A stretch of DNA of 64,000 nt. Origin: CAVSMC01 sp963798655 (GTDB lineage: Bacteria > Pseudomonadota > Gammaproteobacteria > Burkholderiales > Casimicrobiaceae). The stretch covers positions 62,001-126,000 of the forward strand of contig CAWCUH010000001.1 in NCBI GenBank assembly GCA_963798655.1. Reading direction: 5' to 3'. Positions 11,094-20,437 of this stretch are shown here, in pieces. The stretch's first letter is position 1. Each line of letters begins with the position of its first letter. A model generated the notes under the pieces. That model was not told where the DNA came from, ran no database searches, and saw only the letters and a list, made by a program, of their open reading frames with translations. A program made the translations under genes and the position numbers.

Positions 11094-11122
11094 CTTGAAA
11101 CGCGCTTCGGCGGCCAGCAAAT
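11094..11122 (+). promoter_or_regulatory. Candidate heat-shock (sigma-32) promoter for the Hsp20 gene
   Basis: A CTTGAAA -35 box is followed after 13 bases by CCAGCAAAT, a partial match to the CCCCAT-type -10 element. It lies about 80 bases upstream of the small heat-shock protein gene and in the right orientation. The -10 match is imperfect, so this is a candidate only. Confidence 0.4.
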
Positions 11123-11202
11123 TAGCCTTGCATCGGTTCCCGCGTCCGTGTTCGGAAGCGGGTCCGAACCTGACCTCGATAACTGAAACTCAGGAGAGAG
11201 CC

Positions 11203-11631
11203 ATGGCCAACCTCACTTCGTATGACCCGTTCGCGGACGCCGGCTTCGACGACCTGTTCCGCGGTTTTTTCCGTCCGGTCCGCGTGAGCGCGCAGCAACC
11301 GGGACAGGTGACGATCCGGATGGACGTCGCCGAGAACGACGGGGGATATGTCGTCCACGCCGAGATCCCGGGCGTGCGCAAGGAAGACATCCACGTCGCG
11401 ATCGAAGGCAACCAGGTGACGCTCGGTGCCGAGATCAAGCGCGAGAGCGAGGCGAAGGAGGGCGAGCGGGTGCTGCGCACCGAGCGCTCGTACGGCACCG
11501 CATTCCGCTCGTTCACGCTGCCCGTCGACCTCGACGAAGAGCGCAGCAGCGCGCGCTATGAGAACGGCATTCTCGAGCTGACGCTCGCGAAGAAGCCTGC
11601 CGTCGCCGGGCGAAAGCTCGCGATACAGTAG
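11203..11631 (+). CDS. Hsp20/alpha-crystallin small heat-shock protein
   Basis: A 142-residue ATP-independent holdase. The alpha-crystallin domain spans about residues 38-135, with the family signatures DVAENDGGYVVHAEIPGV and a C-terminal AxxENGILELTLAKK strand followed by a short tail ending AIQ. The N-terminal YDPFADAGFDDLFRGFF stretch is the usual Phe-rich oligomerisation arm. The ATG is preceded by CAGGAGAGAG, a good ribosome binding site. A possible sigma-32 promoter lies upstream. Confidence 0.92.
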   Translation: MANLTSYDPFADAGFDDLFRGFFRPVRVSAQQPGQVTIRMDVAENDGGYVVHAEIPGVRKEDIHVAIEGNQVTLGAEIKRESEAKEGERVLRTERSYGTAFRSFTLPVDLDEERSSARYENGILELTLAKKPAVAGRKLAIQ

Positions 11632-11690
11632 CCGCGGACGGCGAAAGCGCGAGCCCTCGCGAAGTCGCCGTTGCGACCTCGCGCCGATTG

Positions 11691-11900
11691 CTATCGAACG
11701 CGCTTCACCGTGTACTCTTCCTCGATGTTGTCGCGGAAGAAGCTCCACGGCGAGGACGCTGCGAGCAACCGGTGATAGGTGTCGGTCGACACGCCGACGT
11801 ACTCGAACGTGCCCGACGTGAGCTCGACGACGAGCGAACGCCGCCGGTCGTCGTAGCCGACGGCGCGCAGATTGCCGCCCGACACCCGTTTCATCTCCAT
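11691..11900 (-). CDS. KTSC domain protein
   Basis: A 69-residue protein consisting almost entirely of a KTSC-like domain: short beta strands with the pattern VxYDxxxxxLVVELTSGTFEYVGV, then YHRLLAASSPWSFFRDNI. KTSC domains are small, widespread and of unknown function, sometimes fused to nucleic-acid enzymes. The gene is 15 bases downstream of the thioredoxin-like gene on the same strand, so they are probably co-transcribed. Confidence 0.75.
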   Translation of the reverse strand: MEMKRVSGGNLRAVGYDDRRRSLVVELTSGTFEYVGVSTDTYHRLLAASSPWSFFRDNIEEEYTVKRVR

Positions 11901-11915
11901 GGCGACCCTCCGCGG

Positions 11916-12410
11916 CTAGCCGGCGAGGAACGCGCGCACGCGCGCCGGCACCAGCCGATCGGCTTCGTGGAACTGCGTCGAAGGCACCACGCGGCGCGCG
12001 CGGCCGCTCGCGTCGAGCTCGATCAGCGTCGGTACCCACGACAGCTTCGGGTAGCGTGACAGCACGCGCTCGTTGCGGTTCTCCGTTCCGACGAACACCT
12101 TCACCGTGACGTAGTGGCGGTCGCGCAGCGCGGCGAGCTTCGGGTCGGCGCCGAACATCGCGTCGAGCTCGCGACAGTCGCTGCACCAGTCGCCGCCGAC
12201 GATCAGCAGCACGCGACGGCCGGTCTGCGCGGCGGCGACGCGCGCGCGTTCGATATCGGCAGCCGCGTCGCGCGTCGCGTCGTAACCGTGAGGCAACGTG
12301 CCAGCCGCTGGAGGCGCCGCGGCGGCAAGAGGCGCGAACACGCTTGCGGCCGCAAGCGCGAGCGCAACGAGCGGGGCGAGCAGTGAACCGGCATTCGATC
12401 TCGACGACAT
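11916..12410 (-). CDS. Secreted thioredoxin-fold protein (WCSDC)
   Basis: A 164-residue protein with a hydrophobic signal peptide (about residues 10-33) and a thioredoxin-like domain. The redox motif is GGDWCSDCRELD, and the cis-proline region reads SWVPTLIELD. The CxxC pair indicates a periplasmic thiol-disulfide role or a DUF255/thioredoxin_7-like relative. A WCSDC motif differs from classical WCGPC and suggests a specialised, possibly reducing, partner. It precedes the small KTSC gene in the same orientation. Confidence 0.82.
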   Translation of the reverse strand: MSSRSNAGSLLAPLVALALAAASVFAPLAAAAPPAAGTLPHGYDATRDAAADIERARVAAAQTGRRVLLIVGGDWCSDCRELDAMFGADPKLAALRDRHYVTVKVFVGTENRNERVLSRYPKLSWVPTLIELDASGRARRVVPSTQFHEADRLVPARVRAFLAG

Positions 12411-12564
12411 CCGCGGGTGCAGGGCTCGTGCGATGGGAGCCGGACATATTGCGCTGCGGCCGACTGCGAGGTCAACGCAACCCGGTCAAACTTCGCGCGA
12501 GCAGGGCCGCCGCGCGGGAAATCGCCGAGGCTTCGCCGGTCTATACTGGCGGGCGTCCCGCGCC

Positions 12565-13137
12565 ATGGAAACGCTGCGCCGCATCGTGTATCTGATCTTC
12601 CGGCCGTCCGCCGAATGGGACGCGATCGCGTCCGAGCAGACGAGTATCGACACGCTGCTTCGCCGCTACATCCTGCCGCTGTCGCTGCTCGCACCTGCCG
12701 CGACCGTCATCGGCATGATGGTCTTCGACGCGGACTGGGACCCTCAGCATGGCTATCTGGTACCGCACGATCAGATCTTCGCGGCCGGCGCCACCACGTT
12801 CTTCACCTCGGTCGCTACCGTGTTCGTGCTCGCGGCGATCTTTGTCGCCATTGCGCCGATGTACGGCTCGTCGCGCAACTACCTCTCGGCGCTCAAGGTC
12901 AGCGTCTACGGCGCGATCCCCGTGATGGTCGCCGGCGCGACGCTGCTGTTGCCGGCGATGATCGTCGTCGCGCTCGCCGGCGTCTGCCACACGATGTTTC
13001 TCTACTGGGTAGGCGCGAAGCGCGTGCTCGCGGTGAGCGCCGAGCATCAGACGGAATTCGTCGGCATCTCGATGGTGCTGCTCGCGCTCGTTTCGGTGCT
13101 GACCGGCGCGGCGGCGAGCAGCATCGGACTCATCTAG
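12565..13137 (+). CDS. Yip1-family inner-membrane protein
   Basis: A 190-residue protein with about five hydrophobic segments (starting near residues 35, 70, 110, 130 and 168). The N-terminal RIVYLIFRPSAEWDAIASE motif is typical of bacterial Yip1-domain proteins. The role of bacterial Yip1 proteins is not defined. Its TAG stop shares a base with the GTG start of the next gene, giving translational coupling to a periplasmic binding protein. Confidence 0.8.
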   Translation: METLRRIVYLIFRPSAEWDAIASEQTSIDTLLRRYILPLSLLAPAATVIGMMVFDADWDPQHGYLVPHDQIFAAGATTFFTSVATVFVLAAIFVAIAPMYGSSRNYLSALKVSVYGAIPVMVAGATLLLPAMIVVALAGVCHTMFLYWVGAKRVLAVSAEHQTEFVGISMVLLALVSVLTGAAASSIGLI

Positions 13138-14927
13138 TGTCGGGCCTTGGCGTACTGATCGTCGCGGCCGCGCTGGTCGCGCTCACGGGCACAACCGCCG
13201 TAGCGCCGCCGAAGACCGTCCGCGTGGCGATGACGATCGCCGAGACGAGCTTCGACCCGGCCTTCGCTTCCGATGCAGCGTCGGACGGCATCATCGAGAA
13301 CGTCTTCGACTCGATGCTCGACTACGATCTGCTCGCGCGGCCGGTGAAGCTCGTCCCGCGCGCGCTCGTGGCGATGCCGACCGTCGAGGACGGCGGCCGC
13401 ACGTACGTCTGCCACGTGCGCAAGGGCGTCTTCTTCACGCCGGATCCCGCGTTCAAGGGACGCAGGCGCGAGCTGACGGCGGCGGATTTCGCGTACGGGT
13501 TCAAGCGCGTGCTCGACCCGGCCGTCAAGTCGCCGTGGCTGTGGCTGCTCGACGGCAAGCTCGACGGCGCGGAAGAGATTCGCGCCGCCGCGCAGAAGAG
13601 CGGCCGCTTCGACTACGACGCGCCGATACGCGGGCTCGAGGTCGTCGACCGCTACACGCTTCGCATCCGACTCAAGGCGCCGGACCTGCGCTTTGCGTAC
13701 GTGCTCGCCGTGCCGAACCTGGCGGCGCAGGCACGCGAGGTCGTCGAAGCGTACGGGCTCGACATCGGCGCGCACCCGGTCGGCACAGGACCGTTCGTGC
13801 TCGGCGAATACAAGCGCAGCACGCGCATCGTGCTCGTCGCGAATCCCGATTTTCGTCCGACCACGTACGTGCCTGCCGGTACGGTGCCGCCCGAATACCA
13901 GCCGATCGCCAAAGCACTCGCGGGCCGCAGGATTCCGCTCGCCGACCGCGTGGAGATCAGCGTGATCGAGGAGGGTCAGGCGCGCTGGCTCGCGTTCCTG
14001 AACGGCGAACAGGACGTGATGGACGCTCCCGGCATTCCGAGCGAATTCGTCGAGCAGGCGCTCGATGCAAAAGGCAACCTGCGACCCGAGATCGCTGCGC
14101 GCGGAATCCGGCGCGAGGTGCTGCTGCGTCCGAACACGTGGTGGACGTACTTCAACATGGAAGACCCGGTTGTCGGCGGCTACACGCCGGAGAAGATCGC
14201 GTTGCGCCGCGCTATCGCGATGAGCTACGACGTGGGCGAGGCGATTCGCGTGCTGCTCAAGGGCCGCGCGATTCCCGCGGTAAGTCCGATACCGCCCGGC
14301 GTCGTCGGCTACGATCCGAAGCTCGTGACTCAGGCGCAGCTCTACGATCCCGCGGCGGCGCGCGCGCTGCTCGACCGCTTCGGCTACAAGGATCGCGACA
14401 GCGACGGGTTCCGCGAAAAACCCGACGGCACGCCCCTCACGATCGAGCGATGGTCGACGCCCAACTCGGCGCAGCGGCAGGCCGACGAGCTGTGGAAGAA
14501 GAGCCTCGACGCGATCGGCATCCGCATCGTGTTCAGGAAGGACCGGCTCCCCGAGCTTCGCAAGATGGCACGGCTCGGCAAGATCCCGATGCGCAGCGAC
14601 GGCTGGAACGCCGACTATCCGGACGCCGAGAACTTCATGCAGCTTCTCTATGGCGCGAACGCCGGGCAGGAGAACCAGGCGCAGTTCAAGCTGCTCGAGT
14701 ACGATCGGCTCTACGACAAGGCGCGCGCGCTGCCCGACTCGCCGGAGCGCACGAAGCTCTTCGATCGCATGACCGAGATCATGATCGCCTACGCGCCGTG
14801 GCGCCTCACGTACCACGCGCTCGAGGATCACCTCGTGCATTCATGGGTGCGCGTCTACGTGCCGCACCCGATCCGCTCGCAGACCTACGCGTTCATCGAC
14901 GTCGATCCGGCGGCGCAGCAGAAGTAG
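13137..14927 (+). CDS. ABC transporter substrate-binding protein, family 5 (oligopeptide type)
   Basis: About 596 residues. A signal peptide precedes a family 5 solute-binding domain with the signature region FDSMLDYDLLARPVKLVPRA, the GTGPFVLGEYK strand and a C-terminal NADYPDAENFMQLLYG segment. These proteins bind peptides, nickel or heme and deliver them to Dpp/Opp-type permeases. No permease or ATPase gene is adjacent, so it is an orphan binding protein. The start is a GTG that overlaps the upstream stop by one base. The 3' end overlaps the convergent dehydrogenase gene by 35 bases. Confidence 0.85.
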   Translation: MSGLGVLIVAAALVALTGTTAVAPPKTVRVAMTIAETSFDPAFASDAASDGIIENVFDSMLDYDLLARPVKLVPRALVAMPTVEDGGRTYVCHVRKGVFFTPDPAFKGRRRELTAADFAYGFKRVLDPAVKSPWLWLLDGKLDGAEEIRAAAQKSGRFDYDAPIRGLEVVDRYTLRIRLKAPDLRFAYVLAVPNLAAQAREVVEAYGLDIGAHPVGTGPFVLGEYKRSTRIVLVANPDFRPTTYVPAGTVPPEYQPIAKALAGRRIPLADRVEISVIEEGQARWLAFLNGEQDVMDAPGIPSEFVEQALDAKGNLRPEIAARGIRREVLLRPNTWWTYFNMEDPVVGGYTPEKIALRRAIAMSYDVGEAIRVLLKGRAIPAVSPIPPGVVGYDPKLVTQAQLYDPAAARALLDRFGYKDRDSDGFREKPDGTPLTIERWSTPNSAQRQADELWKKSLDAIGIRIVFRKDRLPELRKMARLGKIPMRSDGWNADYPDAENFMQLLYGANAGQENQAQFKLLEYDRLYDKARALPDSPERTKLFDRMTEIMIAYAPWRLTYHALEDHLVHSWVRVYVPHPIRSQTYAFIDVDPAAQQK

Positions 14928-15852
14928 CGCGACCGTCGGCGTCGTTCGCGTCGTCGGACAGCACGAGCGCGGCGCGCTGCACGGCGTGCCGGATCAGCAC
15001 GGCGTCGTCGTCGTCGCCGAGGCCGGCGGCGATCGCCTCGGCGTATGCGGCGAGCGCTGCGCGCGCGATCGGCGCGTCGACGCCGACGCGTTCGGCGACG
15101 TCGATCGCGATGCCGACGTCCTTCGCGAGGATCCTCGCCGCGGCACGCGGAGGCTTCAGGTCGCCCGCAAGCGCGCGCGGCATCCGGTCGGCGAGCATCC
15201 AGCTCGCGCCGGAGCTCGCGGTTACGACGTCGGCCAGCATGCGCGCATCGAGGCCGGCCGCGCGCGCGAGCGCGACCGCTTCCGCCGCGGCGGCGAGGTG
15301 CGCGCCGGCGAGCAGGTTGTTGACGATCTTGAACGTCGATGCGTCACCGGCGTGCGGGCCGAGCGCGAACAGTCGTGCGCTGATGCGCGCGAGCATCGGC
15401 TGCGCGCGCGCAAACGCGGCGGCATCGCCGGACACCATCATCGTCATCGTGCCGGCGGCTGCCTTGGCCGGTCCGCCGGACACCGGCGCGTCGAGCAGCG
15501 CGAGGTCGCGCGACGCGAGCCGCGGCGCGATCGAGCGCGGATAGGCGGGGTCGACGGTCGACGACACGCAGACGATCGTGCCGGCGGCGGCACGGCTCGC
15601 GACGCCGTCGGCATCGAACAGCACGGCCTCGACCTGCGCGGCGTCGACGACGAGCACGATCACGGCTTCACAGTGCGCCGCGAGCTCCGCGGCACTCGCG
15701 CAGCCGTGGGCGCCGTGCGCGATCGCGGCCGCCTGCGCCGAGGGATCGATGTCGCGCGCGAACGTCGCGAAGCCGGCGCGGACGAGCGAGCGGACGACGC
15801 CGCCGCCCATTGCGCCGGTGCCGACGACGCCGACGCGGCGGACGGGAATCAC
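14893..15852 (-). CDS. NAD-binding beta-hydroxyacid dehydrogenase (3-hydroxyisobutyrate/L-threonate type)
   Basis: A 319-residue beta-hydroxyacid dehydrogenase. The N-terminal Rossmann motif is GVVGTGAMGGGVVRSL. The substrate loop is DAPVSGGPAKAAAGTMTMMV and the catalytic lysine lies in FKIVNNLLAG. The pattern is close to L-threonate dehydrogenases (LtnD) and tartronate semialdehyde reductases, but substrate cannot be assigned from sequence. The C-terminal 25 residues are disordered and overlap the neighbouring convergent gene. Confidence 0.85.
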   Translation of the reverse strand: MIPVRRVGVVGTGAMGGGVVRSLVRAGFATFARDIDPSAQAAAIAHGAHGCASAAELAAHCEAVIVLVVDAAQVEAVLFDADGVASRAAAGTIVCVSSTVDPAYPRSIAPRLASRDLALLDAPVSGGPAKAAAGTMTMMVSGDAAAFARAQPMLARISARLFALGPHAGDASTFKIVNNLLAGAHLAAAAEAVALARAAGLDARMLADVVTASSGASWMLADRMPRALAGDLKPPRAAARILAKDVGIAIDVAERVGVDAPIARAALAAYAEAIAAGLGDDDDAVLIRHAVQRAALVLSDDANDADGRATSAAPPDRRR

Positions 15853-15862
15853 GGAGCGCGGG

Positions 15863-16216
15863 CTACGACTTGACCGGCAGCGGCACGTTCGCGCAGCCGG
15901 CGAGATCGCTCGCGACGCCGTCGCGCGAGAGCTTCAACTCGGTGCCCTTGCCGGTCAGCTCGTACGTGCCGTTGGAGAAGCGCACGCCGCTCGCCGATGG
16001 GATCTGGTGCAGCGCCATCGAGTTGCCGTCAGGCATCAGCACGCGCGCCTCGTGCAGCGTCGAATCGAAGCGGATGACGATCTTCTCGCCGGCGAGCTTG
16101 CATTCGAACGTGTTCTTCGCCGCTTCGATCTCCTCTTTCGTCGGCCCCTGCTGGCAGGCGGCGAGCGCCGCGAGCAGCGATGCCGCAAGCAGGCGTGTCA
16201 ACACGATGCGGATCAT
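15863..16216 (-). CDS. MliC-like lipoprotein, C-type lysozyme inhibitor family
   Basis: A 117-residue lipoprotein with lipobox LAALAAC at about residues 15-21. The mature part starts FECKLAGEKIVIRF and contains SASGVRFSNGTYEL, the SGxxY-type strand that plugs the lysozyme active site in MliC/PliC proteins, plus a late Cys suited to a disulfide with the early one. In MliC the key residues are Ser and Lys in this loop. Here the Ser is present but the Lys is replaced by Arg/Phe, so inhibitory activity is uncertain. Confidence 0.75.
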   Translation of the reverse strand: MIRIVLTRLLAASLLAALAACQQGPTKEEIEAAKNTFECKLAGEKIVIRFDSTLHEARVLMPDGNSMALHQIPSASGVRFSNGTYELTGKGTELKLSRDGVASDLAGCANVPLPVKS

Positions 16217-16279
16217 GGCGGTGGCGATCGAAAAGCGTGCCGCAGCATAGCACCAATGGCACGCCGCGCCGTCGACGCG

Positions 16280-17617
16280 TCAGCAGTCGGCGACGTTGAG
16301 CGCGATGCCGCCGAGCGAGGAGCCCTTGTAGCGGCCTGCCATCACGCGCGCGGACTCGCCGATCGAGCGCAGCAGCGGGTCGAGCGAATGCTTCGGATTC
16401 GGCTCGCGCAGCGCCATGCGCGCGGCGTGCGCAGCGATCTGCGCGCCGCGCGCGTTGCGCTCGATGCACGGCTGCTGCACGAGGCCGCCATCGGGATCGC
16501 AGGGCAGGTTGAGATGCGGCTCGAGCGCGAGCTCGGCGGCGAGCAGCACCTGCGCGTTGCTCGCGCCAAGCACGGTGGCGAGCCCCGCTGCCGCCATTGC
16601 GGAGGCGACGCCGACCTGGCCCTGGCAGCCGGCGTGGCGCACGCCGCCGTCGCGCAGCACGTCGCAAATCGCGGCAGCCGCGAGCAGGAAGCTCACCGAG
16701 CCGTTCTCGTCGTCGAGCGGTCGCGATGCGCGCCACTGCGCAAGCAGCGCGGCGACCGGTCCGGCAGCGCCGCTCGACGGCGCGGCGACGACGCGTCCGC
16801 CGGCCGCGTTCTCTTCGGCGACGGCCGTCGCGAACAGCGCCGACCAGCCGGGCGAACCGGCGTCGGTGCCCGCGAGCGATTGCGCCTGCGCTGCCGCGCG
16901 ACGCGGCAGATGCGGGTTGCCGGGCAGGGTTCCGCCCGCGGCGAGGCCGCGCTCGACCGATCCGTGCATCGCCGCGGCGACACGGACGAGGCCCGCGTGC
17001 ACTTCGCCGGGGCTGCGCAGCGCGATCTCGTTCGCCCGCATGACATCGGCAATCTTCTTGCCGTGCTGATGGGCGACGTCGAGCAACTCGGCAGCGGTCG
17101 TGAACGGATAGGGAACGCGCACCGCGCTGCGCTCGCCGGCGGCCTCGCCATCGGCGACGATGTTGCCGTCGCCGGTCGAGAAATAGAGCTTCGCGGCAAG
17201 CGCTTCGCCGGAACGGCTGCGCGCTGTGAAGCGCATCGCGTTGCTGTGGAACGCGATCGCCTTGTCGACATGGAACACGACGTCGCTGCCGGCGTCGAAC
17301 GCTATGCGCGAACGACGGCCGAGCGGCAGCGCGCCGTCGGCGCGAATGCGCTCGGCGAGCGCGTCGAGCGACGCAGCGTCGACGCTCTCCGGCGCGTCGC
17401 CACACAGGCCCGCGAGGATCGCGCGGTCGCTGCGCTGCTCGCGCCCCGTGCACGCGATCGCGCCATACAGGTCGACGCGCACGCGGGCCGTCTGCAGGAA
17501 CAGGCCGTCGGCTTCGAGCGCATGCACGAATCGGCGCGCTGCAAGCATCGGTGCGATCGTGTGCGCCGATGACGGGCCCGGTCCGATCCGATAGACGTCG
17601 AACGCGCTCGTGAACAT
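16280..17617 (-). CDS. sdaA: L-serine ammonia-lyase, iron-sulfur type
   Basis: A 445-residue single-chain enzyme deaminating L-serine to pyruvate. The beta domain starts with GPGPSSAHT. The alpha domain carries the three iron-sulfur cysteines in AGCQGQVGV, LPCDPDGG and QPCIERNA. The protein ends in Cys, matching the tail-in-active-site arrangement of the Legionella enzyme. The normally invariant GEVGVACSMAAAG segment reads GQVGVASAMAAAG here. The stop is followed by an unrelated gene, and no operon partner is evident. Confidence 0.9.
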   Translation of the reverse strand: MFTSAFDVYRIGPGPSSAHTIAPMLAARRFVHALEADGLFLQTARVRVDLYGAIACTGREQRSDRAILAGLCGDAPESVDAASLDALAERIRADGALPLGRRSRIAFDAGSDVVFHVDKAIAFHSNAMRFTARSRSGEALAAKLYFSTGDGNIVADGEAAGERSAVRVPYPFTTAAELLDVAHQHGKKIADVMRANEIALRSPGEVHAGLVRVAAAMHGSVERGLAAGGTLPGNPHLPRRAAAQAQSLAGTDAGSPGWSALFATAVAEENAAGGRVVAAPSSGAAGPVAALLAQWRASRPLDDENGSVSFLLAAAAICDVLRDGGVRHAGCQGQVGVASAMAAAGLATVLGASNAQVLLAAELALEPHLNLPCDPDGGLVQQPCIERNARGAQIAAHAARMALREPNPKHSLDPLLRSIGESARVMAGRYKGSSLGGIALNVADC

Positions 17618-17767
17618 GCAGGCCCCCGAAGCGTCGCGTCGCCGCGACCGCCGCTATTGTTTTGTACCGCGGCGACGAGTATCCGCTCGCGCCGCGGGTG
17701 CGGGGAGCGCGGCCGGCAATCGGCCACGGATGGCCGCCGAACGGAGCCGTCGTGACCGCAGTGTCGG

Positions 17768-19606
17768 CTACAGCGAGCGCGCCGGGTACGCGCTGCGAAA
17801 GCGAACGGCGTCCGGGTACGACAACACTTCGGCAAGCTTGCCGGCGCGGATGTTCTCCTGCACCGCCTGCCACCAGTCGGGCGACAGGAGATCGGCGTGG
17901 TGACGCATGAAGCATTCGCGCGTTCGCGCATCGGTCAGCAGGAACGTCGCGAACTCCTCCGGAAACATGTCGCGCGGGCCGACCGGGTACCAGACCTCGT
18001 CGGAGAGCTCGTCGTAGTCGGCCGGGCGCGGCGGGATGCGGCGAAAGCGGCAGTCCGTGAGGTATTCGATCTCGTCGTAGTCGTAGAAGACGATGCGTCC
18101 GAAGCGGGTGACGCCGAAGTTCTTGAACAGCAGGTCGCCGGCGAAGATGTTCACTCGCGCGAGGTCCTTGATCGCGTCGCCGTATTCGCGCATCGCATGC
18201 ATTCGTTGCGCGTCGTCGGCGCTCTCGAGGTAGAGGTTGAGCGGAACGACGCGCCGCTCGATGTACAGGTGATGCACGATCGCATGATCGCCCTCGATCT
18301 CGAGCACCGACGGCGCGAGGGCGGTCAGCTCGTCGATGAGCTCCGCCGAGAATCGGTCGAGCGGAAAGGCGACATCCGAGTATTCGAGCGTATCCGTCAT
18401 ACGGCCGACGCGGTCGTGGTGCTTGACCAGCGTGTATTTCTGCTTGACCTTCTGCCGATCGGTGTCCTTCGACGTCGCGATCACGTCCTTGATCACCTTG
18501 AACACGTAAGGGAACGAAGGCAGCGTGAACACGCTCATCACCAGTCCCTTGATGCCCGGGGCGACGACGAACCTGTCGCGCGAGTGCTTCAGGTGATGCA
18601 GGAAGTCCCGGTAGAAGAGGTTCTTGCCGCCCTTCTGCAGGCCGACCATCGTGTAGAGCTCGGCGCGCGTCTTGTCCGGCACGATCTGCTGAAGGAACTC
18701 GACGTACGCGGACGGCACTTCCATGTCGACGAGAAAGTATTCGCGGTTCGCCGAGAACAGCAGCGCGAGATCGAGGTCGTCCATCAGCAGCGCGTCGAGT
18801 GCGAGCCGTCCGTCCTCGTCGTGCTTGACCGGCACGACGAACGGATACGTGTGGCTGCCGTTGACCACCCGGCCGACGATGTACGCGGTCTGGTTGCGGA
18901 AGAACGGACTCGACAGGACCTGCAGCTGGTGATTCGCCTCGAGCTTGAGCCGTCGCGGACAGCGCCGGCGGAACGCTGCCAGCACGCAGCGCAGGTCGCG
19001 CCGGAAATCGGCGAACGGCCGCTCGAAACCCATGTCGAGGACGACGTCGATCAGCGCGTCGCGCAGTCCCTGCTGCAGCGGGTAGTAGCTGCGATACGAC
19101 GGCGGATCGGCATCGATGTGCTCGGTCGAGATCGCCGGGCGCACGAAGATGAAGCGGTTGTGAAAGTACACGCGGTGCAGGATCTTCACCGACACCGAGT
19201 TGAAGAACGTCTCGGCGCACTCCGGCTGTCTGTGATCGATCAGCAGCCCGATGAAGTGCAGCTTCACTTGCTCCCACAGCGTGTCGAGCGCGCTTGCGTC
19301 GACGCCGGCGCTTGCGAGCGCCTGCTCGATGCGCTCCGCGGTCTCGTGCACGCGGCGGTCGTAGAAGTCGATGCGGTCGCGCGCGACGTGGCCGATCGCG
19401 CGCCAGTTCGCGGCCTCGTAGTGGCGCCGTGCGGCGCGGGCGCACTCGCGGAACAGCGCATAGTGCTTGTCGAAGCCTTCGAGCAGCGCCTGTGCGAGCG
19501 CGCGTGCCTCGGCGACCGGGGGCTCGCCGCGGGCGGCGAGCGCAGCGGCGACGACGGGCGCTTGCGCGGCGGTCGGCGACATCGATCTGACGGGCGACGA
19601 CGGCAT
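17768..19606 (-). CDS. aceK: Isocitrate dehydrogenase kinase/phosphatase
   Basis: A 612-residue bifunctional enzyme that phosphorylates isocitrate dehydrogenase and so switches carbon between the TCA cycle and glyoxylate bypass. The N-terminal regulatory region contains LLEGFDKHYALFRE. The kinase fold includes FVVPVKHDEDGRL and VFKVIKDVIATSK (ATP-binding lysine region), the catalytic loop DLARVNIFAGDLLFKNFGVT and the metal motif FYDYDEIEYL. Length and motifs match AceK throughout. An internal ATG at 19582 is an alternative start. No aceA or aceB is adjacent. Confidence 0.95.
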   Translation of the reverse strand: MPSSPVRSMSPTAAQAPVVAAALAARGEPPVAEARALAQALLEGFDKHYALFRECARAARRHYEAANWRAIGHVARDRIDFYDRRVHETAERIEQALASAGVDASALDTLWEQVKLHFIGLLIDHRQPECAETFFNSVSVKILHRVYFHNRFIFVRPAISTEHIDADPPSYRSYYPLQQGLRDALIDVVLDMGFERPFADFRRDLRCVLAAFRRRCPRRLKLEANHQLQVLSSPFFRNQTAYIVGRVVNGSHTYPFVVPVKHDEDGRLALDALLMDDLDLALLFSANREYFLVDMEVPSAYVEFLQQIVPDKTRAELYTMVGLQKGGKNLFYRDFLHHLKHSRDRFVVAPGIKGLVMSVFTLPSFPYVFKVIKDVIATSKDTDRQKVKQKYTLVKHHDRVGRMTDTLEYSDVAFPLDRFSAELIDELTALAPSVLEIEGDHAIVHHLYIERRVVPLNLYLESADDAQRMHAMREYGDAIKDLARVNIFAGDLLFKNFGVTRFGRIVFYDYDEIEYLTDCRFRRIPPRPADYDELSDEVWYPVGPRDMFPEEFATFLLTDARTRECFMRHHADLLSPDWWQAVQENIRAGKLAEVLSYPDAVRFRSAYPARSL

Positions 19607-19720
19607 TGGACGGAGCGCAGCCGACAGGCGCGCGCTGGAGCGTGATCGAACGATGATAACCTAAGCATCGGCGCGATCCCGGCATCGCGCGACGGCAGAA
19701 GGCGGCAGGGAGCATTGAGC

Positions 19721-20428
19721 ATGCGGGCGGCGCTTCGTACCTTTGCACGACCGATCGCGCTCGCGACGATCGGCGCCGCCCTCGCGTCGCCGGCGCTCGC
19801 GCAGGTGTACAAATGCGTCGACGCATCGGGCGGCACGACGTACCAGCAGACGCCGTGCCCGACGAGCGCCAAGGGGCAGCGACTCGAGCTTTCGATCGAC
19901 AACGGCGGCACGCGCGACACGCCGGAGGCCGAGGCGGGATGGGAGGCAGCCGCGCAGCAGAGGAGCGTTTCGGCCGGCATGCCGCGCCGCTACGTGCGGC
20001 TCGCCCTCGGTGCGCCGCGCGACGTGCGGCCGGGCCGCGCGAGCGAGAACGCGTCGGAGGTCTGGTCGTATGCGCACGCCGACGGTTCGATGCAGCGCAT
20101 CGGATTTCGCAACGGCGCGGTGGCGTGGATGCGCGACGATGTTGCCGCGGCCGACGGCGGGCCCGCGCCCGACGACGAGATGACGCAGCGGATGCTGCGC
20201 CGGCGCAACGTCGTCGAGGGCCAGGACTGCGCGGCCGTGTCCGCGTCGCTCGGCCCCCCCGATTCGAGCGATGCCGGCGGCGGGATGACGGCGCCGGGCC
20301 GGCCGGTCGATCCGGCAGCCATCGTCCGCTACACGTGGGAGCCCGGACCCGGCGATCCCAACACGCGAACGACGATCACCTGCGCCGGCGGTCGCGTGCA
20401 GATGATCGAGCGCGCCGGCGTGCGCTAG
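19721..20428 (+). CDS. DUF4124 domain secreted protein
   Basis: A 235-residue protein with a signal peptide ending SPALAQ, followed immediately by the DUF4124 pattern VYKCVDASGGTTYQQTPCP, whose two cysteines probably pair. The remaining part has a repeated small domain (PRRYVRLALGAPRDVRPGRA and CAAVSASLGPP) with a late CAGG cysteine. DUF4124 proteins are common periplasmic proteins of beta- and gammaproteobacteria with no known activity. The ATG at 19721 is preceded by a GGGAG ribosome binding site. Confidence 0.82.
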   Translation: MRAALRTFARPIALATIGAALASPALAQVYKCVDASGGTTYQQTPCPTSAKGQRLELSIDNGGTRDTPEAEAGWEAAAQQRSVSAGMPRRYVRLALGAPRDVRPGRASENASEVWSYAHADGSMQRIGFRNGAVAWMRDDVAAADGGPAPDDEMTQRMLRRRNVVEGQDCAAVSASLGPPDSSDAGGGMTAPGRPVDPAAIVRYTWEPGPGDPNTRTTITCAGGRVQMIERAGVR

Positions 20429-20437
20429 CGTCGTTCG

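Noticed and set aside
16029..19826. A 1265-codon minus-strand open frame across serine dehydratase and AceK
   Set aside because: Arg/Ala-rich composition with no motifs; it lies in another frame of two clearly identified enzymes.
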